From CAYNHT01 sp964397485 (GTDB lineage: Bacteria > Bacillota_I > Bacilli_A > RF39 > UBA660), in NCBI GenBank assembly GCA_964397485.1, contig CAYNHT010000003.1:1-64000 (forward strand): DNA of 64,000 bases, written 5' to 3'. The translations under genes and the position numbers were made by a program. Below are positions 8,385 through 17,895 of this stretch, piece after piece. Every line of letters begins with the position of its first letter. The first letter of the stretch is position 1. The notes below the pieces were generated by a model. That model was given only the letters and a program-made list of their open reading frames with translations. It was not told the origin of the DNA and ran no database searches.

Positions 8385-8430
8385 TATGCATAAAATAAAA
8401 GGAAAATAAATAAAATTATAGGGGGTTACA

Positions 8431-9372
8431 ATGGAAAAAGCACTCTTTCCTTTAAAGTATATGAGACAAACACAGGGAGTCAATGGTGAATACTCTCATC
8501 AAGGTACATATGCAATAGATTTTGGGAATCGGGGGACTAAAGAAAATCTACATGCACCATTTACTGGAGTTATAAAAAAAATATATACTCAAAGTGGCAA
8601 TGGTGTGTGGTTAGAAAGTGTTGACAAGGTTTTGTGGGCAGATGGAACAATTGATTATATGACTGTACTAACGTTGCATGATGACGATGTTTCGAATTTA
8701 AAAGTTGGAGACAAAGTAAATCAGGGGCAAGTATATTATCAACAAGGAACTGCTGGAAACGCAACAGGAGTTCATGTCCATATTGAAGTAGGTAAAGGAA
8801 AATTTACTGGAACAGGATGGTATAAAAATAATAATGGTATTTGGATGATAAATAATGCTGTTCATCCAGCAACAGCATTATTTTTACCGGAGGATGTGTT
8901 AGTAGTCGATGACGGTGGTAATAAATGGCGTAAAATATTTGGAAGTCCGGTTGGAAGAGATATTAACAAAGATCAAATTGAAATTTTAATTAATAACTTG
9001 AGATGCAGGAAAACTGCAAACGGAGAAATTTTAGGATATATCAATGCCGGTATTTACAATATTATAAGTAAAGTTCAAAATAGTAATTACGATTGGTATC
9101 AAATAGAACCTAATAGATGGGTTGCTTACGATAAAAATTGGGCAAAAATATATTTAAAAGAAGATTCCTGCTCTGAGGTTAATAAAGAAACTATTGATAA
9201 ATTAAACAGTGAGATTTCCTTGTTGAGGCATGAAAATGGATTGCTAAAACAAAAAATTGAAGAATTAGAAAAAAAGAAAGAAGTAAAATTTAGTTTCATT
9301 TGTAGAAAAACCGATATGTATGCTATAAAGTTATATAAAGATGAGATTCTATACATTAGTGTAGATGAATAA
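8431..9372 (+). CDS. M23 peptidase with SH3b-like domain and coiled coil (endolysin-like)
   Basis: 313 residues. Residues 15-145 form a LytM/M23 metallopeptidase domain: the zinc ligands are His23 and Asp30 (HQGTYAID) and the HxH pair His115/His117 in GVHVHIEVG. Residues about 185-235 (LRCRKTANGEILGYI to RWVAY) look like a bacterial SH3 cell-wall binding domain, and about 245-285 form a coiled coil. There is no signal peptide, which fits a phage-type endolysin or a protein released by lysis, but no phage genes surround it. GGGGG ribosome binding site. Substrate is probably a peptidoglycan cross-bridge. Confidence 0.75.
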   Translation: MEKALFPLKYMRQTQGVNGEYSHQGTYAIDFGNRGTKENLHAPFTGVIKKIYTQSGNGVWLESVDKVLWADGTIDYMTVLTLHDDDVSNLKVGDKVNQGQVYYQQGTAGNATGVHVHIEVGKGKFTGTGWYKNNNGIWMINNAVHPATALFLPEDVLVVDDGGNKWRKIFGSPVGRDINKDQIEILINNLRCRKTANGEILGYINAGIYNIISKVQNSNYDWYQIEPNRWVAYDKNWAKIYLKEDSCSEVNKETIDKLNSEISLLRHENGLLKQKIEELEKKKEVKFSFICRKTDMYAIKLYKDEILYISVDE

Positions 9373-9383
9373 AATAGTTTAAA

Positions 9384-9418
9384 GAAAAGAAAAAAAGCAT
9401 TACTTTTTCTTTTTTTAT
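9384..9418 (+). terminator. Rho-independent terminator
   Basis: An A/G-rich arm (AAAGAAAAAAAG) pairs with CTTTTTCTTT around a short loop (catta) with one bulge, followed by T residues. It abuts the promoter of the next gene. Confidence 0.6.
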
Positions 9419-9448
9419 TTGACCTTAAACATCTGTGTATGGTATCAT
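9419..9448 (+). promoter_or_regulatory. Promoter of propeller-prepilin gene 1
   Basis: TTGACC (9419-9424), 18-base spacer ending in TGG, and TATCAT (9443-9448). The promoter and leader resemble those of the second copy at 12111-12139. Confidence 0.6.
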
Positions 9449-9478
9449 TTGTATGATGATACGAAAGGTAGTGTAGTT

Positions 9479-12064
9479 ATGAAGAAAAAAGGATTTACAT
9501 TAATAGAATTACTTGCAGTAATAGTAATTTTAGCGATTATAGCTTTAATTGCGGTGCCAATAATAATGAATGTTGTAGATGAGGCCAAGGGAGGAGTCTA
9601 TGACAGACAACGTGATATGATAGCAGATGCAGCTGAATTATATTACTTTAATTATAATGAAGAATTAATTTGGGAAGGTAATACTTCATATGTTGAAATA
9701 GGAAGATTAAAAAGTACAGGATATCTAAGAGGTGGAGTATTAAATCCATTAAATAATCAGGAAATATTAGATGAGACAAAGGTGTTAATATATAAAGAGG
9801 GCAATGTTGTCAAATATTCCTTACAATTATACGATAATGATACATTCAAATGGTATCAAGAAAGAATGGTAGCTAGTGTAAAAGAATCAAACCTGACTTT
9901 ACCAACTGAGATTGGACAAAGTGTAGTTGTTGATTTAAATACTTTAATTGACCAAGGCAAAGTAGCGGAATTTAGAATTCCCACTAATTTAACGAGCCGT
10001 TGTGTAGGTAATGTTGAAATAGAAAAAATTAGTGATGAGGAATACGAATATAATGCATATGTTGATTGTTTGACAAATGCAAGTACATTTGCAAGCCATT
10101 ATTCAACTTATGGTGGTAAATACAATGATACATTTAATGATGTAAAAGAAACATCTGATGGAGGTTACGTAGCAGTAGGATATAGTAATTCCAAATATAT
10201 AGGGGATTCCACCCTAAATGGTAAACAGGATGCAATAATAGTAAAATATAGCAGCGATGGTGAATTAGAGTGGAGTAATTTCTTTGGTGGCAGTAACAAT
10301 GATTATTTCAATAAAGTGTTAGTTATTAACGACGGATATATAGTTGTAGGACATACAAATTCTTTTGACGGAGATTTAGAAGGTCTTTATAATGGTGGAG
10401 ATAATGATGCAATTATTGTAAAATATGATTTACAAGGAGAATTAGTGTATAAAAGAAGTTATGGTTCTTCAGGAACAAACGGTACTGAACAATTTAGAGA
10501 TATAATAAAAGTTGATAATGGTTATATAGTTGTAGGTAGTGTTAATATTCAAACTCGTGATGGTGATATAACTGGGGTAACGAATCCTGGAAGTAGATCT
10601 TTAGCAGCAATAATTAAATTTGATGAAGAATTTAATACCGTATGGAGAAGTTTCTTTGGAGGTAGTTATTATGAACATTTTAGAACAGTCAAAGAAACAA
10701 TTGATGGGGGTTACATTGTTGTTGGTTCTTCTAGTTCAACCAATTATGATATGACTGGATTAGGATGGGAAACTTCTAGAAATGATGAAGCCATTATTGT
10801 AAAATACGATCAAATGGGTAACTTGCAATATAAAAAATCATTTAGAGGTACTGCATCAGATGCATTTTATGACGTTGTAGAGGTAAGTGACGGGTATGTA
10901 GCAGTAGGATATAGCAATTCTATTGACATGGATATGACTGGCTTAAATAATGGTGAAAACGGGATTAGTGAAGCCGTTATAGTAAAGTATAGCCATAATT
11001 TAAATTTAGTATGGAAAAAAACTTTTGGTGGAAGTAATGATGATGTTTACACCAGTATAGTTAAAAGAAGTGATAATGAATTTGTTGTTGTAGGATATAG
11101 TAAATCGGATGATTTTGATTTAAGTGATACGAATATATCAGGTGGTGGATATAGTAGCGGTCTTATTGTTAAATATAATGCCAGTGGTGATATATTAACG
11201 AAAAGAATCTTTGGAGGCACAAGCAGTGAGACTTTCAATGCCATCATAAAAACAAATTATAATACCTATATTTTAGCTGGTGATTCTTATTCAATAGATA
11301 GAAACTTACAAAATTTTAATAAAGGTAATAGTGATGCGTTATTAGTTGCGTATGATATTAACTTAAACTTAACTAAAATTTTATCTGAACAGGTTGTTAT
11401 AATAGAAAAAATGAAACCAATTACAAGAGATTATGGTTCTTCAATTAGTGAACGATATGATAATATATATACTACTAATAATCCAGAGACTGATTTAGGT
11501 GGATGGTGTACAACAACTGATGCAGATATACCTGAAAATCAAAGTAATTATGTATATGGACCTTGCCTAATTCCTCTTAATAGTGATGATTTAAAACTAC
11601 TAACAAATATAGATACAACATCATATAAAAGAGTTTTAGCAGGAGAAAATGAATACACATTAGATATTGAGCCTGACAATATACATAATTGGCATAGGAT
11701 ATACATGTATTTAGCAGGAAGTAGCAGCAATATTGAGATATCAAATTTGAAACTAAAATTTGAGGATGGTAATTCTTATAGCATAAGCGAAGCTGTAACT
11801 AACGGATATATAGAACCACTTGTTACCGTATCTAATTCAATGAGTAACAATGTAATTAGATATTTCCCAACATTAATGGATATTATTAATCCAGGTGGAA
11901 CAGCAGGAATGGGAAGTTATCCTCAACTAAATATAACTATAAAACCAAAAAGTTCTAGATTAGTTAGCTTGATTTTTACAGCGAGTAAAAATTCTGTAAC
12001 AAATGATGGTTTCATAGTTCAAGAATTACGCAATTTTGATATGTCAATACAACCCACAAATTAA
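9479..12064 (+). CDS. Type IV prepilin-like protein with seven-repeat beta-propeller region (copy 1)
   Basis: 861 residues from ATG 9479, chosen because AAAGG lies 10 bases upstream and the protein then starts with a textbook class III signal: MKKKG followed by FTLIELLAVIVILAIIALIAVP. Residues about 30-205 resemble a pilin head (YDRQRDM, GYLRGG, LNPLNNQ). From about residue 207 there are seven repeats of about 60 residues, each starting FGGS/YGG and containing DGGYIVVGYSNS and AIIVKYD. Seven such units suggest a seven-bladed beta-propeller. The last 220 residues form a further, non-repeated domain ending RNFDMSIQPTN. Needs a prepilin peptidase, which is not in this window. Inferred role: pilus-tip adhesin or surface sensor. 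Confidence 0.8.
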   Translation: MKKKGFTLIELLAVIVILAIIALIAVPIIMNVVDEAKGGVYDRQRDMIADAAELYYFNYNEELIWEGNTSYVEIGRLKSTGYLRGGVLNPLNNQEILDETKVLIYKEGNVVKYSLQLYDNDTFKWYQERMVASVKESNLTLPTEIGQSVVVDLNTLIDQGKVAEFRIPTNLTSRCVGNVEIEKISDEEYEYNAYVDCLTNASTFASHYSTYGGKYNDTFNDVKETSDGGYVAVGYSNSKYIGDSTLNGKQDAIIVKYSSDGELEWSNFFGGSNNDYFNKVLVINDGYIVVGHTNSFDGDLEGLYNGGDNDAIIVKYDLQGELVYKRSYGSSGTNGTEQFRDIIKVDNGYIVVGSVNIQTRDGDITGVTNPGSRSLAAIIKFDEEFNTVWRSFFGGSYYEHFRTVKETIDGGYIVVGSSSSTNYDMTGLGWETSRNDEAIIVKYDQMGNLQYKKSFRGTASDAFYDVVEVSDGYVAVGYSNSIDMDMTGLNNGENGISEAVIVKYSHNLNLVWKKTFGGSNDDVYTSIVKRSDNEFVVVGYSKSDDFDLSDTNISGGGYSSGLIVKYNASGDILTKRIFGGTSSETFNAIIKTNYNTYILAGDSYSIDRNLQNFNKGNSDALLVAYDINLNLTKILSEQVVIIEKMKPITRDYGSSISERYDNIYTTNNPETDLGGWCTTTDADIPENQSNYVYGPCLIPLNSDDLKLLTNIDTTSYKRVLAGENEYTLDIEPDNIHNWHRIYMYLAGSSSNIEISNLKLKFEDGNSYSISEAVTNGYIEPLVTVSNSMSNNVIRYFPTLMDIINPGGTAGMGSYPQLNITIKPKSSRLVSLIFTASKNSVTNDGFIVQELRNFDMSIQPTN

Positions 12065-12087
12065 AAAGATAACAACGTTATCTTTTT
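12063..12087 (+). terminator. Terminator after propeller-prepilin gene 1
   Basis: AAAAAGATAAC (12063-12073) pairs with GTTATCTTTTT (12077-12087) around AAC. The stem starts inside the stop codon. Confidence 0.85.
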
Positions 12088-12110
12088 TTGACAGTTTTTT
12101 ACATAGTTGT

Positions 12111-12139
12111 TTGATTATAAAACTAATGTGTGGTATTAT
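12111..12139 (+). promoter_or_regulatory. Promoter of propeller-prepilin gene 2
   Basis: TTGATT (12111-12116), 17-base spacer ending TGG, TATTAT (12134-12139), an extended -10 arrangement. Downstream leader (ACGAAAGGTAGTGTAGT) is the same as in copy 1. Confidence 0.6.
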
Positions 12140-12172
12140 TTTCTTAAGATATATACGAAAGGTAGTGTAGTG

Positions 12173-14773
12173 ATGAAGAAAAAAGGATTCACATTAATAG
12201 AGTTACTCGCAGTAATAGTAATTCTAGCAATCATAGCCCTAATAGCTGTGCCAATAATAATGAATATTATTGATAGAAGTAAAGGTGGAGTCTATGATAG
12301 ACAAAGAGATATGGTTGCCAAATCAGCTGAATTATATTATTTTAAATATAATGATGAGTTAGTATGGGAAGATGATATAAGTTATGTTGAAATAGGAAGA
12401 TTAAAAGAAACAGGATATTTAAGAGAAAAAATATTAAATCCTTTGAATAATCAAGAAATACCAGATGAAACAAAAGTACTAATTTATAAAGAAGACGGTA
12501 TAGTAAAGTATTCTCTTCAATTATATGATAATGATTCATTTAAGTGGTATCAACAAAAAATGGTAGCTAGTGTAAAAGATTCAGGAATTAGTTTACCAAC
12601 TGAAACAGGTGAAAAAACTACAATTGATTTAAATACCTTAATTGATGAAGGAAAAGTAGCAGAGATACGTATTCCTACCAATTTAACAAGTCGTTGTGTA
12701 GGATATGTAGATATAGAAAAAGTAGATAATGATAATTATACATATGATGCATATGTAGATTGTTTATTAGATGCTTCTACATTTGCAAGCCATTATGTCA
12801 GTTATGGTGGAAAATATTTAGACGAATTTAATGATGTAAAGGAAACAACTGACGGTGGATACATTGCTGTTGGTTCTAGTAATTCGGAAGTTATTACAAA
12901 GTATGGAAATGAAGGAAAAGGGAATTTAGATGCAATAATAGTTAAATTTGATTCCATCGGTAATGTTGAATGGAGTAGAAATTTTGGTGGAAGTAATGAT
13001 GATGTTTTTTTAAGTGTTATACCAAATGAAGATGGATACGTGGCAGTTGGAAGTACATCGTCAAATGACAATGATGTAGCGGGATTATATAGAGGTGGTA
13101 TAAGTGACGGATTGATAGTCGAGTTTGACACCAATGGAAATGTTGTATATAAAAGAAGTTATGGCGGTAGTGGTGAAGTAAGCAGCGAAGAAAGTTTTAC
13201 TAAAATTATTAAAGATGGGGATTACTATATATTGGTCGGCTATGTGTATGGGACAAATAAAGATGGAGATTTAGAAGGTACCGATGTGAGTAGTAATGCA
13301 GAAGGAATAGTATTAAAAATGAATTCAAATTATGATACGGTTTGGAGAACATTTTTTAAAGGTAGTTATTCTGAAATCTTTAATAACGTTATTAAGGTAA
13401 GTGACGGAGGATATGTAGTTGTTGGATATTCGAACTCTAACAATTTGGATATGTCTGGTGTTGTTTTTGATGGTGGGAGGACATCAGAAGCAATTATTAT
13501 AAAGTATGATAACTTAGGTAATTATCAATATAAAAGTATTTTTGCAGGTAATTCTTCTGATTCTTTTTATGACGTACTAGAAGTAGATAACGGATATGTG
13601 GTAGCTGGAATGAGTAGATCTACATCTGTTGATATGGAAGATATTAGTAAAGCATATAATGGCAAGGCAGATGCTATCATTGTTAAATATGATAAAAATT
13701 TAGAAAATATAATGTGGAAGAAAAGTTTTGGTGGAACAGAAAATGATGCTTTTTATTCTGTAATCAAGGATAGCCCAAATGAAGTAATTGTAGTAGGGTA
13801 TAGCCAATCTAAAGATATGGACATGGATGATTAATCGATTTCTAAAGATGGATATAAAAATGCTGTATTGGTAAAATATAATTCTGATACAGGAAATATA
13901 TTATCAAAAAAAGTGTTTGGCGGAACCAATAGTGACATATTTAAAAAAATAATCAAAATAAATAACAATAGATATGTAGTCGTTGGAACAACCTACTCAA
14001 ACAATGGACATTTAAAAAATTTTAACAAGGGGCATAGCGATGCTTTACTCGTAAGTTATGATATCAATTTTAATTTGTCAAAAATATTTCAAGAACCAGT
14101 TATAATAATAGATAGATTAAAATCTATCCAACCTAATTATGGAACGGAGTTAAGTTTAAAATATGACAATATTTATACAAGCAATGATTCCAAAAAAGAT
14201 TTTGGTAATTGGTGTACTTCTGTAATTCCTTATTTAGAAGAAGATGTGAGCAATTATTATTACGGAATTTGTCTAAGACCGTTTAATGAAGATGAGATAA
14301 AATCATTAACATTTGAGGAAACAAATAGAGGTATGAAACCGGTATATATAGGCGAAAATGAATATTCTATAGATATTGATCCAGACTATCAGTATAATTG
14401 GCACAAGATTTTTCTTGATTTTGCAGGCCACACTCCAAACATAGAAATTTCTAATCTTAAATTAAAATTTGCAGATGGATACATTGGAAGTATAAATGGT
14501 TCGATTAATACTGGACGTATTGAACCACTGGTTACTATATCTAATAGATTAGCGCCTGCGTATAGATTGTTTCCCACTATAATAGATATAGTAAATGATG
14601 GTGGAACAACCGGATTGGCAACTTTATATCCACAATTACATATACATTTGAAGCCTAAAAGTACCAAATTAGTAAGTGTGATTTTCACATCTAGTAGAGA
14701 TTCGGTTAGCGGGGATGGAGTTCGAATTGAGGAATTGCGTAATTTTGATATGTCAATAACTCCAACTAATTAA
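12173..14773 (+). pseudogene. Type IV prepilin-like propeller protein (copy 2), interrupted by one in-frame TAA
   Basis: A tandem paralogue of the preceding gene, starting at ATG 12173 with the same class III signal (MKKKG then FTLIELLAV). The reading frame is broken only by TAA at 13832-13834, in the sixth repeat; the same frame continues without shift through repeat six, repeat seven and the C-terminal domain to 14773 (ELRNFDMSITPTN). Aligned to copy 1, the stop replaces a single residue (DLSDTNIS against DMDD-stop-SIS). So either a recent nonsense mutation, a sequencing error, or readthrough. A truncated 553-residue product with five complete blades would still carry the pilin part. TTG at 13868 is a possible but weak internal start. 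Confidence 0.75.
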
Positions 14774-14783
14774 ACTATCAATG

Positions 14784-14812
14784 AAAGGTAATTTTATAAT
14801 TGCCTTTTTTCT
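14784..14812 (+). terminator. Rho-independent terminator
   Basis: AAAGGTAATT (14784-14793) pairs with AATTGCCTTT (14798-14807), one G-T pair, four-base loop, then T residues. Confidence 0.8.
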
Positions 14813-14840
14813 TGATATAGAATTCAAAGTAAGTTATAAT
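14812..14840 (+). promoter_or_regulatory. Promoter of the esterase-type hydrolase gene
   Basis: TTGATA (14812-14817), 17-base spacer, TATAAT (14835-14840), starting right at the preceding terminator's T run. Confidence 0.7.
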
Positions 14841-14880
14841 TATTTTATGAAAAAAATATTTTAAGAAAGTAGACATTAAT

Positions 14881-15933
14881 ATGAAAGAAAAACTACAAGT
14901 GCTAAAAAAGAAAATGGAAGAAGGGGTATATAATGGAGTCTTTCCAGGGGCAACATATGCTGTTATTATAGATGGAAAAACTTATACTGATTATGTTGGT
15001 TATAGAGATTTATATCCTAAAAAAGAAAAAAATACCATAGATACTTTATATGATTTAGCGTCATTAACTAAAGTTATAGTTACAACTATATTAATAGCTC
15101 AGTTAATTGATGAGAAAAAATTAACATTAAATAATAGGGTATGTGATTACTTCCAAGACTTTAAACATAAAGATATAACCATTTATGATTTATTGACTCA
15201 TTCATCAGGGTTGCCGGCAAACATTGATTGGATGCAAATAACTACCAAAGATGATTATATTAAATTGCTTTTTGAGACTGAAAAAATATATGAAACCAAG
15301 AGTAAATCCGTATATTCAGATGTAGGATTTATTATATTGGGTCTAATAATAGAAAAAATATTAAACCAACCATTGGATGTTATAGCAACCAATAAAATAT
15401 TCAATGTATTAGGCATGAAGGAGACAATGTATAATCCTATTGATAAAAATAGATGCGCTGCTACTGAAAAAGAAAACGATTTTTATTTAAAGGGAATAGC
15501 GCACGGCAAAAAGACCCTTCTTTTTGATGGAATGACTGGTCATGCTGGTTTATTTAGTACAATATCTGACATGGTTAAAATTGCAGGGATGCTCCTAAAT
15601 GATGGCAAATACTTAAATAAAAGAGTATTAAGTCCGAATGTTTTTGACTCACTATTTATACCTAGGATTAAGGATACAAATGGTTTTTTAAGAGGATTAG
15701 GGTTTATTAGTGGAAAAAATGAGTTGGTAGGAAGTTATGTTAGTGAAAAAACAATATATCATACTGGCTTTACAGGAACGAGATTTCTAGTTGATTATGG
15801 TAACAAAATAAGCTTTATAATATTATCTAATCGTATTCACCCTACTAGGAAAAATGATAAATTAAAGGAATTTAGAAAAGAAGTTACTGACATGGTTTAT
15901 GAGTTATTTATAGTTGGTGAAACAATTAAGTAA
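14881..15933 (+). CDS. Serine hydrolase, beta-lactamase/esterase family (second in window)
   Basis: 350 residues, no signal peptide. SLTK at 61-64 is the SxxK nucleophile motif, YSDVGF at 145-150 the Tyr motif, and YHTGFTGT near residue 300 the HTG motif, all three in normal order. THSSGLP (about 106-112) and GMTGHAGLFST are typical of the PBP4*/EstB-type class C family. It is only distantly like the hydrolase at 6363-7478, which has a divergent third motif. Probably a cytoplasmic esterase or D-amino-acid peptidase; substrate unknown. Confidence 0.82.
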   Translation: MKEKLQVLKKKMEEGVYNGVFPGATYAVIIDGKTYTDYVGYRDLYPKKEKNTIDTLYDLASLTKVIVTTILIAQLIDEKKLTLNNRVCDYFQDFKHKDITIYDLLTHSSGLPANIDWMQITTKDDYIKLLFETEKIYETKSKSVYSDVGFIILGLIIEKILNQPLDVIATNKIFNVLGMKETMYNPIDKNRCAATEKENDFYLKGIAHGKKTLLFDGMTGHAGLFSTISDMVKIAGMLLNDGKYLNKRVLSPNVFDSLFIPRIKDTNGFLRGLGFISGKNELVGSYVSEKTIYHTGFTGTRFLVDYGNKISFIILSNRIHPTRKNDKLKEFRKEVTDMVYELFIVGETIK

Positions 15934-16073
15934 AATAACTCATAAAAATAGTTTTATTGGTGTATTAACATTATATTACGTATATAAAACACTTTAAATA
16001 ATAAAAAAATACTTTTATCTTTATTTTTCGATTTTTTTTTGATATAATCAATTTATGATAGTGAGGGATTTTA

Positions 16074-16727
16074 ATGGATAATAAAAATAATATATTTGAT
16101 GATGGGATTGAAATTATTGATGAATTTGAGCCAACACCAAATACTAACGATAATAGACAACAAGCAGACACAAATAATCAAAATGATTTAGTAATGGATG
16201 ATTACATGAAAGAGTTTGCTTTTGAACAACCAACTAATGAAGTGGCGACTGATCCTCTTCAATCGATTAATATGAATCAAAACGATGGGGTTACAAATGC
16301 AGAAGAACCGGATCTTTTAAGTGCATTTAACATAGATTTCAATAGTGAAGACACTAATGTTCCAGCTGCTCCTGGCCAAGCATTAAATGTAGAACCAGAA
16401 TTAGAGACAGTAGAGCTAGATGTGCCAATTACAGAAAATAACAATGTTCAAGGTGAACAGCCAGTTATGAATAGTGAAGTAACTGCTACACCAGAAAATA
16501 CCGATAGAATTATTGAAACTTTAAACACAGCTGGTGTTGACGATTCAAGATCATCTATGCCTGTTAGTGAAGAAAAAGAGGAAGTTTTAGCGATAGCACA
16601 AGAAGAAAAAAAAGATATTGATAACAAAAAAGGAATAATTTTCATTGCGGTTTTATTTATATTATTGATTGTATTTATAATTGCATTGCCGCAAATAACT
16701 CAAATTGTTAAACAAATTACAGGTTAA
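16074..16727 (+). CDS. Acidic protein with single C-terminal membrane anchor
   Basis: 217 residues, family not recognised. Residues 1-185 are very acidic and rich in Asn, Glu, Asp and Pro with no clear secondary structure, so probably disordered. Residues about 192-212 (GIIFIAVLFILLIVFIIALP) form one membrane helix near the C-terminus, followed by a few residues, which suggests a tail-anchored protein with its acidic part in the cytoplasm. A TATAAT box is at 16043-16048 and GTGAGGGA precedes the ATG. Monocistronic, with a terminator behind it. Confidence 0.6.
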   Translation: MDNKNNIFDDGIEIIDEFEPTPNTNDNRQQADTNNQNDLVMDDYMKEFAFEQPTNEVATDPLQSINMNQNDGVTNAEEPDLLSAFNIDFNSEDTNVPAAPGQALNVEPELETVELDVPITENNNVQGEQPVMNSEVTATPENTDRIIETLNTAGVDDSRSSMPVSEEKEEVLAIAQEEKKDIDNKKGIIFIAVLFILLIVFIIALPQITQIVKQITG

Positions 16728-16756
16728 AAAAATAACTTATTAAAAGTTATTTTTTT
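16726..16756. terminator. Bidirectional terminator
   Basis: AAAAAAATAACTT pairs with AAGTTATTTTTTT around a five-base loop. A and T tracts on both sides let it end both convergent genes. Confidence 0.85.
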
Positions 16757-17057
16757 ATTGTATTTTTGATAGTTCTATTATTAGATCCATATTATCATCA
16801 TTTGCCATAATATTTTTGTGATTTTTTTTGCACTTCTCACAGCGATATATAATTTTATAACTATTTTTAAATTTTTCTATTCCAATTGGTTTTAATATAC
16901 CTAAACATTTATTCATTCTGTCGCCAGGATTTATATCAACGTGTTTTGAACAAAGACAATATGGGCAATGATCACGAGCAGTATAGTTTAATTTCGAAAC
17001 ATTCTTGTGACAATTTTCACAAATAAATTCTTCATCAATCATAGTAAATTTTTTCAT
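16755..17057 (-). CDS. RNHCP domain zinc-ribbon-type protein
   Basis: 100 residues. It carries the RNHCP signature in the form NYTARDHCPYCLCSKHVD together with CENCHKN at the start and CEKCKKNHKNI near the end, giving several Cys pairs that probably hold zinc. NPGDR follows as in family members. The family is small and conserved in Firmicutes without an assigned role; the Cys pattern suggests nucleic-acid or protein binding. Convergent with the preceding gene and divergent from scpA, with its own promoter at 17073-17081 on the minus strand. Confidence 0.75.
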   Translation of the reverse strand: MKKFTMIDEEFICENCHKNVSKLNYTARDHCPYCLCSKHVDINPGDRMNKCLGILKPIGIEKFKNSYKIIYRCEKCKKNHKNIMANDDNMDLIIELSKIQ

Positions 17058-17072
17058 TTTATCACCGGTATA

Positions 17073-17081
17073 ATTATAACA
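17073..17081 (-). promoter_or_regulatory. Extended -10 promoter of the RNHCP gene
   Basis: TGTTATAAT on the minus strand, about 16 bases before the start codon. Confidence 0.5.
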
Positions 17082-17113
17082 TAAATTTAAATAAATAAAA
17101 GGGAAATATCTAG

Positions 17114-17143
17114 TTGTTTATTAAAATAAATTTGTGTTATAAT
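17114..17143 (+). promoter_or_regulatory. Promoter of scpAB
   Basis: TTGTTT (17114-17119), 18-base spacer, and extended -10 TGTTATAAT (17135-17143). Confidence 0.6.
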
Positions 17144-17165
17144 AGAAACATCTGGATGTGATAAA

Positions 17166-17894
17166 ATGAATTATAAAATAATGATTGATGAGTTTGAAGG
17201 ACCATTAGACTTATTGTTACACTTAATTAAACAATCTGATATTGATATTTGTGATATTAGCATTGTAGAAATAACTGAGCAATATTTTAATTATATTCAT
17301 ACGATGGAAGATATGAATTTAAACATAGCTAGCGAATATTTAGTGATGGCAGCAGAACTTATTGAAATAAAATCTCATACATTATTACCAAATAAAAAAG
17401 AATGTGATGCTGATGAATATGAAGAAGATCCAAGAGAACAATTGATTAACAGATTACTATTATATAAACAATATAAGGAAGTCACTAGTACTTTCAAACA
17501 ATTAGAAGAAGAACGCCAAAAAATCTATACAAAAGATCCTTCTGATATGAAAAGTTTTATATCGTGTGAACCAGTCAAAATCGATGATGATCTTACTTTG
17601 CACGATTTAATGGATGCATTTAATAGATTTTTAAAAAAGCAACTAGATAACATGCCTTTGAATACTAAAGTAACAAAAAAAGAGTTGTCAGTTAGCATAA
17701 GAAGTAACGAGATTAGAAAAATATTAAAAGAGAAAAAGAAAGTCGAGTTTACAGAATTATTCCAGGTTTATAATAGAGAATATGTTGTTGTTACTTTCTT
17801 GTCTGTTTTAGATTTAGCAAAAAAACAAGTTATTAACATTAAACAAGATCAAAATTTTAACAAGATATATTTATTAACTAAAGGAAGTGAGTAA
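17166..17894 (+). CDS. scpA: Segregation and condensation protein A
   Basis: 242 residues, the kleisin subunit that bridges the Smc heads in the bacterial condensin complex. The N-terminus KIMIDEFEGPLDLLLHLIKQSDIDICDISI is the highly conserved Smc-binding start of ScpA, followed by the TEQYFNYI and ASEYLVMAAELIEIKSHTLLP segments. The C-terminal winged-helix part is at about 185-240. scpB follows directly with a one-base gap, the usual Firmicutes arrangement, and the pair has its own promoter. Confidence 0.96.
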   Translation: MNYKIMIDEFEGPLDLLLHLIKQSDIDICDISIVEITEQYFNYIHTMEDMNLNIASEYLVMAAELIEIKSHTLLPNKKECDADEYEEDPREQLINRLLLYKQYKEVTSTFKQLEEERQKIYTKDPSDMKSFISCEPVKIDDDLTLHDLMDAFNRFLKKQLDNMPLNTKVTKKELSVSIRSNEIRKILKEKKKVEFTELFQVYNREYVVVTFLSVLDLAKKQVINIKQDQNFNKIYLLTKGSE

Positions 17895-17895
17895 A

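Noticed and set aside
13868..14773. Separate gene for the 3' part of propeller-prepilin copy 2
   Set aside because: TTG at 13868 has no ribosome binding site and the frame continues directly from the upstream part, so it is one interrupted gene.
9479..14773. Part of the Tad/T4SS apparatus
   Set aside because: The prepilin signal is of the FTLIE type, unlike the small pilin of the locus, and the genes lie 5 kb away with unrelated genes between; a link is possible but not supported.
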